Assembly: GCF_001426565.1 (NCBI RefSeq)
Contig: NZ_LMFA01000005.1
Location: forward strand, 1 to 46,619
DNA length: 46,619 nucleotides
Source: Rhizobium sp. Root482
GTDB lineage: Bacteria; Pseudomonadota; Alphaproteobacteria; Rhizobiales; Rhizobiaceae
Direction of reading: 5' to 3'
The position numbers and the translations under genes are program-made. Position 1 is the stretch's first letter, and each line of letters opens with the position of its first letter. Below the pieces are notes generated by a model. That model worked only from the letters and a program-made list of their open reading frames with translations, did no database searches and had not been told where the DNA came from. Positions 33,318 to 41,852 of the stretch are shown piece by piece.

Positions 33318-33505
33318 ATCCCTGCCTTTGGGGCAGATGTTCTCCTCAAGAGAACCGTGGGGCGGTTGGTTGCGCCCCGGAAGCGAGCGGGGTTATAACA
33401 TCTTGCCGCGCGGTGTCCAGCACCAAATGCGGTTTTTTCGACAGGAAAATGCCGGCTATCGCAAATATTTGAAAAGCCACGGATATCCGTGAAAAGAACG
33501 GCCCG

Positions 33506-33712
33506 CTATTCGTCCTCCTCAGCCTTCGATTGATCGTCCGAAACCGGAATGGCATAGGAACCGGTCAGCCATCGGTTGAGATCGACATTGCGGCAGCGAT
33601 CGGAGCAGAAGGGGTAGTGATCGCGGTGCGAGGGCCGTCGGCATTCCGGGCAGGGCACGGTCTTGCGCAGCGGCGCCACGTTGGATGCGCCCTTGTTTTC
33701 CTCAGCGCTCAT
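33506..33712 (-). CDS. yacG: Zinc-binding protein YacG (DNA gyrase inhibitor)
   Basis: A 68-residue protein with the YacG zinc ribbon: CPECRRP and FCSDRCRNVDLNRWL give four Cys ligands. In Escherichia coli YacG binds gyrase and inhibits supercoiling. ATG at 33712 was chosen because the upstream maf gene ends at 33717, 4 bases away, giving a coupled maf-yacG unit; the longer reading would overlap maf. The acidic C terminus (SKAEEDE) is typical for rhizobial versions. Confidence 0.88.
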   Translation of the reverse strand: MSAEENKGASNVAPLRKTVPCPECRRPSHRDHYPFCSDRCRNVDLNRWLTGSYAIPVSDDQSKAEEDE

Positions 33713-33716
33713 CGCC

Positions 33717-34337
33717 TCAGCCTTTCGCCCAGTTCCGATGCACGTCGTAGCCTTCGCCGGCAAGCAGGCTCACGGTCTCGTAGAGCGGCAATCCCACGAC
33801 ATTGGTGTAGGAGCCCACCAGCTTGACCACGAAGCTGCCGGCGATGCCCTGAATACCGTAGGCGCCCGCCTTGCCGCGCCACTGGCCGGACGCCAGGTAG
33901 CTGTCGATATCGTGGCTCGAAAGCCGCTTGAAGCGGACCTTGGTATCAACGACCTTCTGGCGCACCGTGCGGCCGGGCGTGATCAGGCAGACGCCGGTAT
34001 GGACGCGGTGGCTGCGGCCGGACAGGAGATGCAGGGCGCTCGAAGCGTCGCTGATCAGTTCCGGCTTGCCGAGGATACGGCGGCCGACGGAAACGACGGT
34101 ATCGGCCGCCAGGATATAGCTGCCCTCCCAACCGGGCTCGCCCTTGATGGCGGCGAGTGCTGCCTGGGCCTTCTCGGCCGAGAGCCGCCAGGCGAGCGAG
34201 CGCGGATGTTCGCTGCGCTTCGGCGTCTCGTCCAGATCCATCGGCATCAGGCGCGACGGCTCGATACCCGCCTGGGCGAGCAGTTCGACGCGCCGCGGCG
34301 AGCCGGAGGCGAGAATGAGCTTGTCTGTCAATGCCAT
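33717..34337 (-). CDS. maf: Maf family nucleotide pyrophosphatase
   Basis: A 206-residue Maf/YhdE/YceF-type pyrophosphatase that hydrolyses non-canonical or excess nucleoside triphosphates. Motifs are [29 protein letters not shown] (metal/catalytic Asp) and [13 protein letters not shown] at 34337 is used; a TTG 18 bases upstream is the alternative, and neither has a strong ribosome site. It lies between infA and yacG in the conserved rhizobial order. Confidence 0.9.
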   Translation of the reverse strand: MALTDKLILASGSPRRVELLAQAGIEPSRLMPMDLDETPKRSEHPRSLAWRLSAEKAQAALAAIKGEPGWEGSYILAADTVVSVGRRILGKPELISDASSALHLLSGRSHRVHTGVCLITPGRTVRQKVVDTKVRFKRLSSHDIDSYLASGQWRGKAGAYGIQGIAGSFVVKLVGSYTNVVGLPLYETVSLLAGEGYDVHRNWAKG

Positions 34338-34449
34338 CGCAACGGGGCCATACAACTTGAGTTCAGGGCAGGATGCGGAGAGGCCATGCGGGTCTCAAGG
34401 CCGGATCATGCTCCGCCGTGCCGGCTTCAGGTGGCCGGCGCAAGGGCGC

Positions 34450-34668
34450 TTACTTGAAGCGGTAGGTGATGCGACCTTTCGTCAGGTCGTACGGGGTCAT
34501 TTCAACGAGCACCTTGTCGCCGGCCAGAACGCGAATGCGGTTCTTGCGCATGCGGCCCGCCGTATGAGCGATGATCTCATGTTCGTTTTCAAGCTTGACG
34601 CGAAAGGTCGCGTTGGGAAGCAATTCGGTAACGACGCCCGGGAATTCGAGGACTTCTTCTTTCGCCAT
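34450..34668 (-). CDS. infA: Translation initiation factor IF-1
   Basis: A 72-residue IF-1 of standard length with the S1/OB fold ([55 protein letters not shown]). It binds the A site of the 30S subunit during initiation. It lies 112 bases upstream of maf and 127 bases downstream of the phosphatase-like gene, so it probably has its own promoter in that gap. Confidence 0.97.
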   Translation of the reverse strand: MAKEEVLEFPGVVTELLPNATFRVKLENEHEIIAHTAGRMRKNRIRVLAGDKVLVEMTPYDLTKGRITYRFK

Positions 34669-34795
34669 GTAGGATATGTCTTTCTGTGCTTAGATGCGGA
34701 CGCACTCGGCGTCTTGGAAAAATTCGGCGGAAATTACACAATCGCCGCGGTTTTGTGAACAGCAGCGACCATGTCTTTTGCGTTTTGTCTGTGCG

Positions 34796-35284
34796 CTATG
34801 CCATCTTGTCCGGCATTTGTCCAAGCAAACGATGCGCAATGAGGCCGGACAGGTGATTTCGCACCTCGCGATAGGCCGAAACGATCTGTTCGCGGGTGCC
34901 GGTGGCGCCCGTCGGGTCCGGCGTCGGCCAGTAGACGACATCGACGGCCATCGACCGCGTCAGTTCCAGCGCCGCGTGGTGCGCCTCCGGCGCCAGCGTC
35001 ACGATAAGGTCGAAGTAATCGTCCTCCAGTTCGTCCAGCGTATGCGGCTGGTGGCGCCCGGCCGTCAGCCCGATCTCGTCGAGCACCACATCGACGAAGG
35101 GATCGCGCTCGCCAGGGCGCACGCCTGCGGAGGCGACATAGGTGCCGGGCGGCAGCATGGTCCTTGCCAGGACCTCTGCCATCGGTGAGCGGATCGCGTT
35201 CATCCCGCACATGAACAGCACCGAAGCGGGCGTTTTCCCGTTCGGCCGGGCTTGGCTTGGGAGGACGGCAGCCGTCACGCTCAC
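34796..35284 (-). CDS. Low-molecular-weight phosphatase / arsenate reductase-like protein
   Basis: A 162-residue protein with the LMW-PTP active-site loop CX5R as [12 protein letters not shown] (Cys26, Arg32 approx.) and a candidate general-acid Asp in WPTPDPTG. The loop differs from the usual CxGNICRS, with Met-Asn-Ala in the middle. Start GTG 35284 overlaps the UPF0262 stop (GTGA), showing translational coupling. Whether it is a tyrosine phosphatase, an arsenate reductase or something else cannot be decided; conserved linkage to hisD and UPF0262 suggests a housekeeping role. Confidence 0.82.
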   Translation of the reverse strand: MSVTAAVLPSQARPNGKTPASVLFMCGMNAIRSPMAEVLARTMLPPGTYVASAGVRPGERDPFVDVVLDEIGLTAGRHQPHTLDELEDDYFDLIVTLAPEAHHAALELTRSMAVDVVYWPTPDPTGATGTREQIVSAYREVRNHLSGLIAHRLLGQMPDKMA

Positions 35285-35751
35285 CCTCGCCAGTAGAGCA
35301 CGCAGACCAGCGTGAACAGGCGCCGGGCCGTATCGAAATCCAGCCTGATCTTGCCCGAAAGCCGGTCCATCAGGGTTTGCGAGCCCTCATTGTGGATGCC
35401 GCGACGGCCCATGTCGATCGCCTCGATCTGGCTTGGCGTCGAGGAACGGATCGCCTCGTAATAGCTTTCGCAGATCATGAAATAATCCTTCACGATCCGG
35501 CGGAATGGCGTCAGCGACAGGATATGGGTGGCGACCGCCGCGCCGGCCTCGGTGGTGATGGCGAAGACCAGCTTGCTGTCGACCAGCGACAGGTTGAGCC
35601 GATAGGGGCCGCCGGCATGATCGACCGGCTCGAAGACGTTTTCCTCGATCAGGTCGAAGATCGCCACCGCCCGCTCATGCTCCACGTCCGGCGTCGAGCG
35701 GCCGATCGTTTCATCGAGCACGACATCGCAAAGGCGGTGAGCGCTGATCAT
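35281..35751 (-). CDS. UPF0262 family protein
   Basis: A 156-residue uncharacterised protein conserved in alphaproteobacteria, with the segments [39 protein letters not shown] and [19 protein letters not shown]. No catalytic motif is apparent. It starts inside the hisD stop (ATGA) and its stop overlaps the phosphatase start (GTGA), so the three genes are translated as a chain. Confidence 0.88.
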   Translation of the reverse strand: MISAHRLCDVVLDETIGRSTPDVEHERAVAIFDLIEENVFEPVDHAGGPYRLNLSLVDSKLVFAITTEAGAAVATHILSLTPFRRIVKDYFMICESYYEAIRSSTPSQIEAIDMGRRGIHNEGSQTLMDRLSGKIRLDFDTARRLFTLVCVLYWRG

Positions 35752-37052
35752 CCCTCGCCCCCGAGATTGAGGCGGATGGCGACCGAGCGCGCATGCGCCT
35801 CCAGGCCCTCCGAACGCGCAAGCGCGATCGCCGCCGGCCCGAGATCGCGCAACTGGTCGGCCCCGAGCCGCAGGATGGAGGTGCGTTTCATGTAATCGAG
35901 CACGCCTAGGCCGGAGGAAAACCGGGCGGAACGCGCCGTCGGCAACACATGGTTGGAGCCGCCGACATAATCGCCGATCACTTCCGGCGTGTGACGCCCG
36001 ACGAAGATGGCCCCCGCATTGCGGATTTTCGGGATCATCGCCTCGGCATCGGCATGGGCCAGTTCCAGGTGCTCGGCGGCGATGCGGTTGGCAAGCGGCG
36101 CGGCATGTTCGAGATCCGGCACGAGGATGACCGCGCCGAAATCCCGCCAGCTGGCGGTTGCCGTCTCGGCGCGCGGCAGCGTGCGCAGTTGGCGCTCGAC
36201 GGCCGTTTCCACCGCCGCGGCAAAGGATGCGTCATCGGTGATGAGGATAGACTGGGCGCCGACATCGTGTTCGGCCTGAGCCAGAAGGTCGGCGGCGATC
36301 CAGTCCGGATCATTGTCCCGGTCGGCGATCACGAGCACTTCGGAGGGGCCGGCGATCATGTCGATACCCACCGTGCCGAAGACCTGGCGCTTGGCGGCGG
36401 CGACATAGGCATTGCCCGGCCCCATGATCTTGGCGACCGGCGTAATGCTTTCCGTGCCATAGGCAAGGGCCGCGATCGCCTGCGCCCCGCCAATGCGGTA
36501 GATTTCACTGACGCCGGCCATGCGGGCGGCGGCCAACACCGCCGGATTGATCACACCCGCATTTGCCGGCACCACCATGACGATGCGCTCGACGCCTGCG
36601 ACCTTGGCCGGCAGCGCATTCATCAGCACCGAGCTCGGATAGCTGGCCGTTCCGCCCGGCACATAAAGACCGACGGCATCGATCGCCGTCCAGCGCGAGC
36701 CAAGGCCGACACCCATCGTGTCCTCGTAGATATCGTCCTTCGGCCTCTGGCGGGCGTGATGGGCCTCGATGCGCACGGCTGCCACCTTGAGCGCGCCGAG
36801 CACCTCGGAGGGAACCATGGCGATCGCCGCGTCGATTTCCTCCGCCGTCACCGCCATGCCGGTGACTGCAAAATCGAGCCCATCGAACTTGCTGGTATAT
36901 TCGGCAAGAGCCTCATCGCCGCGCAGCCGCACATCCTCGATGATCGTCTTCACCACCGCATTCACATCTTCGGAGACTTCCCGCTTGGTCGTCAGAAAGG
37001 CCGCAAACTCACGTTCGAAGCCGGGCGAGAGATAATCGAGACGAAGGGCCAA
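35748..37052 (-). CDS. hisD: Histidinol dehydrogenase
   Basis: A 434-residue zinc enzyme catalysing the last two oxidations of histidine biosynthesis (L-histidinol to L-histidine with NAD). Signature and catalytic residues are visible: [27 protein letters not shown] (zinc Gln/His), [12 protein letters not shown] (catalytic Glu/His) and [12 protein letters not shown] (zinc His). The start must be TTG at 37052, because an in-frame stop lies five codons upstream and AAGGAC is spaced correctly. It is coupled to UPF0262 downstream. Confidence 0.96.
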   Translation of the reverse strand: MALRLDYLSPGFEREFAAFLTTKREVSEDVNAVVKTIIEDVRLRGDEALAEYTSKFDGLDFAVTGMAVTAEEIDAAIAMVPSEVLGALKVAAVRIEAHHARQRPKDDIYEDTMGVGLGSRWTAIDAVGLYVPGGTASYPSSVLMNALPAKVAGVERIVMVVPANAGVINPAVLAAARMAGVSEIYRIGGAQAIAALAYGTESITPVAKIMGPGNAYVAAAKRQVFGTVGIDMIAGPSEVLVIADRDNDPDWIAADLLAQAEHDVGAQSILITDDASFAAAVETAVERQLRTLPRAETATASWRDFGAVILVPDLEHAAPLANRIAAEHLELAHADAEAMIPKIRNAGAIFVGRHTPEVIGDYVGGSNHVLPTARSARFSSGLGVLDYMKRTSILRLGADQLRDLGPAAIALARSEGLEAHARSVAIRLNLGGEG

Positions 37053-37106
37053 TGGAGGACGTCCTTATGCGTGGTCATGGAAATGCGAAAACGAAGGGGG
37101 AATGGA

Positions 37107-37547
37107 TCAGTTGCCGGCCGGATGGCGGGGCTTGAGGCCGGTTTCCCACGCGCCGCCGGTATCCGCAAGCTGAACCTCGATACATTCCACATCGAGCATG
37201 ATCGAGGCGCCGCCGGAAAGAACAAGCTCGATCGTGCCATCCGGCCCCTCGCCTTCCTGCTCGAACTGAACGGCCAGAAGCGACAGCACTTTGTCGTCGT
37301 CCTTACGGTCGAAGCCGATGGAGCGCACGGCGGTGACGCGCTTGAAGGCTAGCAGGCTGCGGCGGCGTTCGAAGGATTTGGCCCGCCGCTCCGCCGTTTC
37401 CCAGACGAAGCGGTTGACGGCGAGCGACAACTGCCCGGCCTTGGCGGCATAGGCGAGATCGGAAACCTTGAAGACCGCATCCTGCACATGGGCGGAGACG
37501 ATCTCTAGATCCTCATTGTCCAGCGCCATCAGCTTCAATGCGTCCAT
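37107..37547 (-). CDS. DUF2948 family protein
   Basis: A 146-residue conserved alphaproteobacterial protein of unknown function (MDALKLMALDNEDLEIVSAH, then QDAVFKVSDLAYAAKAGQLS, ERRRSLLAFKRV). ATG at 37547 has GAGG nine bases upstream; the ATG at 37556 touches that site and is less likely. It sits between murA and hisD, as in other rhizobia. The sequence suggests a compact soluble protein without membrane segments. Confidence 0.82.
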   Translation of the reverse strand: MDALKLMALDNEDLEIVSAHVQDAVFKVSDLAYAAKAGQLSLAVNRFVWETAERRAKSFERRRSLLAFKRVTAVRSIGFDRKDDDKVLSLLAVQFEQEGEGPDGTIELVLSGGASIMLDVECIEVQLADTGGAWETGLKPRHPAGN

Positions 37548-37656
37548 GCCATCCATCCTCGCCTGCGCGACCTTAAGGAGCCGCCGTCATCCTGACAAAG
37601 GACATAGGACGCCGGCACCCAATCCGCAACAGCGGAACGACGTCCGATAATCCGGA

Positions 37657-38949
37657 TCAGTCGCTGACACGCTCGACATTGGCGCCACAGCGATTGAGCT
37701 TTTCCTCCAGCCGCTCGAAGCCGCGGTCGAGGTGATAGACGCGCGACACCATGGTCTCGCCTTCGGCCACCAGGCCGGCGATCACCAGCGACACCGAAGC
37801 CCGCAGGTCGGTCGCCATGACCGGCGCGCCCTTCAGCCGCTCGACGCCCTCGATCTTGGCCGTCTGTCCTGAAAGGGTGATCTTTGCGCCGAGCCGGGCC
37901 AGTTCCTGCACATGCATGAAACGGTTCTCGAAGATGGTTTCGGTGATATGGGAAACGCCGCTCGACCTGGTCATCAGGCCCATGAACTGCGCCTGCAGGT
38001 CGGTCGGGAAGCCCGGGAAGGGGTCCGTCACCACATCCACCGGGCGAATGCCGCCGCCATTGCGCACCACGCGCAGGCCGGTCTCCGTCTCGGTGATCTC
38101 GGCACCGGCGCGGCGGATCGCCTCGAGCGCCGTATCGAGCAGCGTGGCATTCGTGCCTTCCAGCACCACATCGCCACCGGTCATGGCGACGGCCATGGCA
38201 TAGGTGCCGGTTTCGATGCGATCGGGAAGGACACGGTGGCGGGCGCCCGACAGCGAGGTCACGCCCTCGATGGTGATGGTCGCGGTGCCGGCGCCGGTGA
38301 TCTTCGCCCCCATGGCATTCAGGCAATTGGCGAGATCGACCACTTCCGGCTCGCGCGCCGCATTGCCGATCACCGTCGTGCCATTGGCAAGCGTCGCAGC
38401 CATCATCATCACATGGGTGGCGCCGACAGAAACCTTGGGGAAGACATAGCGCGCGCCGACAAGGCCGCCCTTCGGCGCGGTGGCGTTGATATAGCCGCTG
38501 TCGATCTCGATCTCAGCGCCGAGCGCCCGCAAGCCCTCGATGAACAGATCGACCGGCCGGGTGCCGATGGCGCAGCCGCCCGGCAGCGAAACCCGCGCCT
38601 TGCCCTCGCGCGCGAGAAGCGGGCCGATCACCCAGAAGCTGGCGCGCATCTTGGAGACCAGCTCATAGGGTGCTGTGGTATCGACGATGTTGCGGGAGGT
38701 GAAGTGAATGGTGCGCGAATAACCCTCGCCCTGGCGCTCGCGGCGACCATTGACGGAAATATCGGCACCATGATTGCCCAGGATGCGGATCAACTGCTCG
38801 ACATCGGCCAGATGCGGCACGTTTTCGAGCGTCAGCGTGTCATCCGTCAGAAGCGACGCGATCATCAATGGCAAGGCGGCATTCTTGGCGCCGGAGATCG
38901 GGATGATGCCGCGAAGCTCGTTGCCGCCGGTAATTCTGATGCGATCCAT
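37657..38949 (-). CDS. murA: UDP-N-acetylglucosamine 1-carboxyvinyltransferase
   Basis: A 430-residue enzyme for the first committed step of peptidoglycan synthesis (enolpyruvyl transfer from PEP to UDP-GlcNAc). The Lys-Asn pair is in [10 protein letters not shown], the catalytic Cys in [14 protein letters not shown] (fosfomycin-sensitive form), and the catalytic Asp region in [15 protein letters not shown]. Length and order of motifs are normal. The DUF2948 gene starts 109 bases after its stop. Confidence 0.96.
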   Translation of the reverse strand: MDRIRITGGNELRGIIPISGAKNAALPLMIASLLTDDTLTLENVPHLADVEQLIRILGNHGADISVNGRRERQGEGYSRTIHFTSRNIVDTTAPYELVSKMRASFWVIGPLLAREGKARVSLPGGCAIGTRPVDLFIEGLRALGAEIEIDSGYINATAPKGGLVGARYVFPKVSVGATHVMMMAATLANGTTVIGNAAREPEVVDLANCLNAMGAKITGAGTATITIEGVTSLSGARHRVLPDRIETGTYAMAVAMTGGDVVLEGTNATLLDTALEAIRRAGAEITETETGLRVVRNGGGIRPVDVVTDPFPGFPTDLQAQFMGLMTRSSGVSHITETIFENRFMHVQELARLGAKITLSGQTAKIEGVERLKGAPVMATDLRASVSLVIAGLVAEGETMVSRVYHLDRGFERLEEKLNRCGANVERVSD

Positions 38950-39188
38950 ACTCTACCTACGGGCCGCGCCCGCCTTTCCTTGGCATATCGTCTTTTAAGA
39001 GATTGCGCCTCCTTAAAGGAAGCGCCGTGAAATGAGAAGCCTGTTGACGGCGGGCGCCACAAGCCTTTGGGGACAGTCGATCACAGCAATTTGCCATTCC
39101 TGCACGCGCGGCAGAAAGAGCGCCGCGCCGCAGACCGGCAAGCCGCCACCGGCGCTCCGCAAATGGAGCCTTCCGGCAGCACCGGCGA

Positions 39189-39413
39189 TTATTCCGCAGA
39201 TTGGTCCGTTTTTGCGGCAGGCAGGCCGGATGTCTCGTCGGCGCCGCCGGCGCGCCTCGCCCGCCCCTGCTGCTTGCGCCTGAGGAGATTGTCGCGCAGC
39301 GTCTTTGCCGCCCGCGCCTTGCGCGCCTCGGCCTGGCGCTGTGCCTCCCGCCCGGCCATCCCGCTTGCCTGCGGCACGGAACCGCCGCCGTCTGGTTCGT
39401 CATCATTTTGCAT
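39189..39413 (-). CDS. Small conserved hypothetical protein (basic, helical)
   Basis: A 74-residue hydrophilic protein (MQNDDEPDGGGSVPQASG, then GREAQRQAEARKARAAKTLR). An Ala/Arg/Glu/Gln-rich helix occupies the middle and a low-complexity tail follows. ATG at 39413 has GGGGC a few bases upstream. Similar small proteins occur beside murA in rhizobia, from memory. No function can be assigned. Confidence 0.6.
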   Translation of the reverse strand: MQNDDEPDGGGSVPQASGMAGREAQRQAEARKARAAKTLRDNLLRRKQQGRARRAGGADETSGLPAAKTDQSAE

Positions 39414-39565
39414 GCGCCCCAGATAGCGCAAAACCAGCCTCTCTGGAAGAGAGCCGTCTTTTCTCAAGCCAGATGGGATGAAAACTGAGTTTTGCGGCTT
39501 GCGCTCGCCAACAAGCTATGGCAATAGGCCCTCGCTCGCGCCGGACAAACACCGTGCCGCACGAT

Positions 39566-39640
39566 GCTGCTATAGCTCAGGGGTAGAGCACTCCCTTGGT
39601 AAGGGAGAGGCCGAGAGTTCAAATCTCTCTAGCAGCACCA
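39566..39640 (+). tRNA. tRNA-Thr (anticodon GGT)
   Basis: A complete cloverleaf: acceptor GCTGCTA pairs with TAGCAGC, then A and an encoded CCA. The anticodon stem-loop CTCCCTTGGTAAGGGAG presents GGT, and the T-loop is AGTTCAAATCT. Length is 75 bases. It stands alone between the small hypothetical gene and the histidine kinase gene. Confidence 0.96.
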
Positions 39641-39721
39641 TCATTTTCCCCTTCCGGTAACATCATGCACGGCGCCGGGTGACATGCCTCCTTGACCGGA
39701 GGCAGGCGCGACGGTCGGCGA

Positions 39722-41080
39722 TCAGGCGCTTGGCAGGTCGATGCGGGCTTCGAAACCGTCCGTGCGACCCTTAGCGGGTGAAAGCAGCAGCAGGCGGCCG
39801 TTCATCTGCCTGAGCAGATGCTCGACGATCGACAGGCCAAGGCCGGAGCCTGCGGCCTCGGTATTGCCGCGGCTGAAGCGCTTGCGGATCGCGGCGAGCT
39901 GACCGACGCTCATTGCCGCGGCTCCATTGACGATGCGCAGCGACCCGCCATCCTCCAGGAATATCTCGACCGGCGCGTCCGGACTGCCGTGAACGAGCGC
40001 ATTCTCGATCAGATTGCGCAGCACGATCGCGAAAGCATCCTCGCTGACCGGACTTACCAGTCGGGCATCGGGCGCGCGATGAAGCACCAGCCGCCCCGGA
40101 TTTGCCATGCCGCGCTGAAAATCCGTCAACATGAGATCGAGGACGTGGCCGAGATCGGATGGCTTGTCGGCGATACCGATGCCGGCCTCGGCGCGCGAGA
40201 GTTGCAGCAGCTTTTCGGCGAGATGGCTGAGCCGCATCAGCGAGGCTTCGATCTGGCCGGCGCGATGGCGGTTCGCACTGTCCTTCAGCTCCGAAATCAG
40301 CATCTGCGTTTGCGCGAGCGCGCCGGCGATCGGCGTGCGCAGCTCGTGGGCGCTGTTGGAGGTGAATTCCCGTTCGGCATCGAGCGCGGTGCGCAGCCGC
40401 GCCATCAACCGGTTGACCGAGACCGCGATCGGCTGCAATTCGCGCGGCAATATCGCCGCATCGATCGGCTCCATGTTGCCGCCGTCCTTTGTCTCGATCT
40501 CGCCACGCAAATCATCCACCGGCCGCACCGCCCAGCGCACCACCAGCCAGATTGCCGCGCCACTGACCGGGATGAGGAGGATAAGCGGCAGGAACAGGGC
40601 GACCGCGCCTTCCCGCAGGGCTTCGTCGCGATTCTCGAAGGCATCGGCCATCTGGACGAAGATCGTGCCATCCTCGTTTGTAGCGGTATAGAACCGAAAG
40701 TCCCCATTCCTCCAGAAACCCGGCTTCAGCGGCGTTTCGAAAGCCTTTTCCGGCGCGTCATGCGAACGGATCAGCAGCTGGCCGGACAGGTCGCGCACCT
40801 GATAGACCAGATATTCCCTGTCGCCGCTCGAACTTCTTGTCTGCAATTGCCATGGGGAGATGCCGGGCGCGCCGCGATGATCGAGCTCATCGACGACCAA
40901 CGGCACCAGCCGTTCGGCGGTCTCCTGCAGCGTGCCGTCGAAAATCTCGGCGAATTCCTCTTCCATCACCACGAGGCCGAGACCGACCGCCAGCAGCCAG
41001 AGAGAGGTCATTGCCAGCGTCAGCGCCAGGATCAGCCGGCGGCTCATCGATGCGCCTGCCATCGGCCAGGCCGCTCTCAT
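39722..41080 (-). CDS. Membrane histidine kinase (PmrB/QseC-like)
   Basis: A 452-residue sensor kinase. A first membrane helix (LILALTLAMTSLWLLAVGLG), a periplasmic sensor of about 130 residues, and a second helix (LFLPLILLIPVSGAAIWLVV) precede a HAMP region. The phospho-acceptor His is in NSAHELRTPIAGALAQ, the N-box is RNLIENALVHGSP, and the G-box GSGLGLSIVEHLL. Its ATG overlaps the response-regulator stop (ATGA). The order eptA - regulator - kinase mirrors pmrCAB, suggesting it senses envelope stress such as cationic peptides, metals or pH. Confidence 0.9.
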   Translation of the reverse strand: MRAAWPMAGASMSRRLILALTLAMTSLWLLAVGLGLVVMEEEFAEIFDGTLQETAERLVPLVVDELDHRGAPGISPWQLQTRSSSGDREYLVYQVRDLSGQLLIRSHDAPEKAFETPLKPGFWRNGDFRFYTATNEDGTIFVQMADAFENRDEALREGAVALFLPLILLIPVSGAAIWLVVRWAVRPVDDLRGEIETKDGGNMEPIDAAILPRELQPIAVSVNRLMARLRTALDAEREFTSNSAHELRTPIAGALAQTQMLISELKDSANRHRAGQIEASLMRLSHLAEKLLQLSRAEAGIGIADKPSDLGHVLDLMLTDFQRGMANPGRLVLHRAPDARLVSPVSEDAFAIVLRNLIENALVHGSPDAPVEIFLEDGGSLRIVNGAAAMSVGQLAAIRKRFSRGNTEAAGSGLGLSIVEHLLRQMNGRLLLLSPAKGRTDGFEARIDLPSA

Positions 41081-41739
41081 TGCTCTCGTCCAAGCCGGTA
41101 ACCGATACCGCGCAGCGTGGCGATCCGGTCGCGGCCGAGCTTCTTGCGCAGGCGGCTGACATAGACCTCGACCGTATTGCTTTCGATCTCGGAGCCGAAG
41201 GCATAGAGAGCCTCCTCTATCTGTGCCTTCGAGACGATGGCCCCGGGGCGCGACGAAAGCACGTCCAACACCGCCCATTCCCGTCCGGAAAGCGAGACCG
41301 CCTCTCCGCCGGCACTGACACGGCGGTCGGCGGCATCGATCTTGAGATCGCCGATCTGGATCAACGAGATCGGCCTGCCGCCGTAGCGCCGGCTGACCGC
41401 CAGCATGCGGGCCGTCAGTTCGCCCAGATTGAACGGCTTGACCAGATAGTCGTCTGCACCGCTGTTGAGACCCTCGATCCGATCGGAAATCTGGTCATGC
41501 GCGGTCAGGATGATCACCGGCGTGGTGACGCCCCTGGCGCGCATATCCTTCAACAAGGCGATGCCGCTGCCATCCGGCAGGCGCAGGTCGAGCAGCACGA
41601 GACCGTAGCTGGTCGTCGCAAGCGCACTTGCAGCGGTCTCGATGGTCTTCATCCAATCGACGGCGTGCTCGCCACTGGCGACGTAATCGCGCACCGCCTC
41701 GCCCAGGGTCATATCATCCTCGACCAGAAGTACCCTCAA
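41077..41739 (-). CDS. OmpR/PmrA-family response regulator
   Basis: A 220-residue regulator. The receiver starts RVLLVEDDMTLGEAVRD; the phospho-acceptor Asp is in LVLLDLRLPDGSG and the conserved Lys in LVKPFNLGELTAR. A C-terminal winged helix follows (LSGREWAVLDVLSSRPGAI, VEVYVSRLRKKLG). TTG at 41739 is preferred over TTG at 41757 because GGAG sits 8 bases upstream and the resulting N terminus matches the family. It lies 113 bases downstream of eptA, enough for a separate promoter. Confidence 0.9.
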   Translation of the reverse strand: MRVLLVEDDMTLGEAVRDYVASGEHAVDWMKTIETAASALATTSYGLVLLDLRLPDGSGIALLKDMRARGVTTPVIILTAHDQISDRIEGLNSGADDYLVKPFNLGELTARMLAVSRRYGGRPISLIQIGDLKIDAADRRVSAGGEAVSLSGREWAVLDVLSSRPGAIVSKAQIEEALYAFGSEIESNTVEVYVSRLRKKLGRDRIATLRGIGYRLGREQ

Positions 41740-41852
41740 ACCGCGGACTCCGCCCAATTGTTTCCTATCTCCTGTCTAGCAGAGGAAATCGAGCAAGTCC
41801 GTTGCTTTCGTGCAGATTGCGCCGGCTCGGAAACGTGGAGACGACGGACTGA

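Noticed and set aside
35949..37352. A 467-codon plus-strand open frame over hisD and DUF2948
   Set aside because: It is antisense to genes with clear motifs, is rich in His/Asp/Arg without any fold pattern, and spans a gene boundary.
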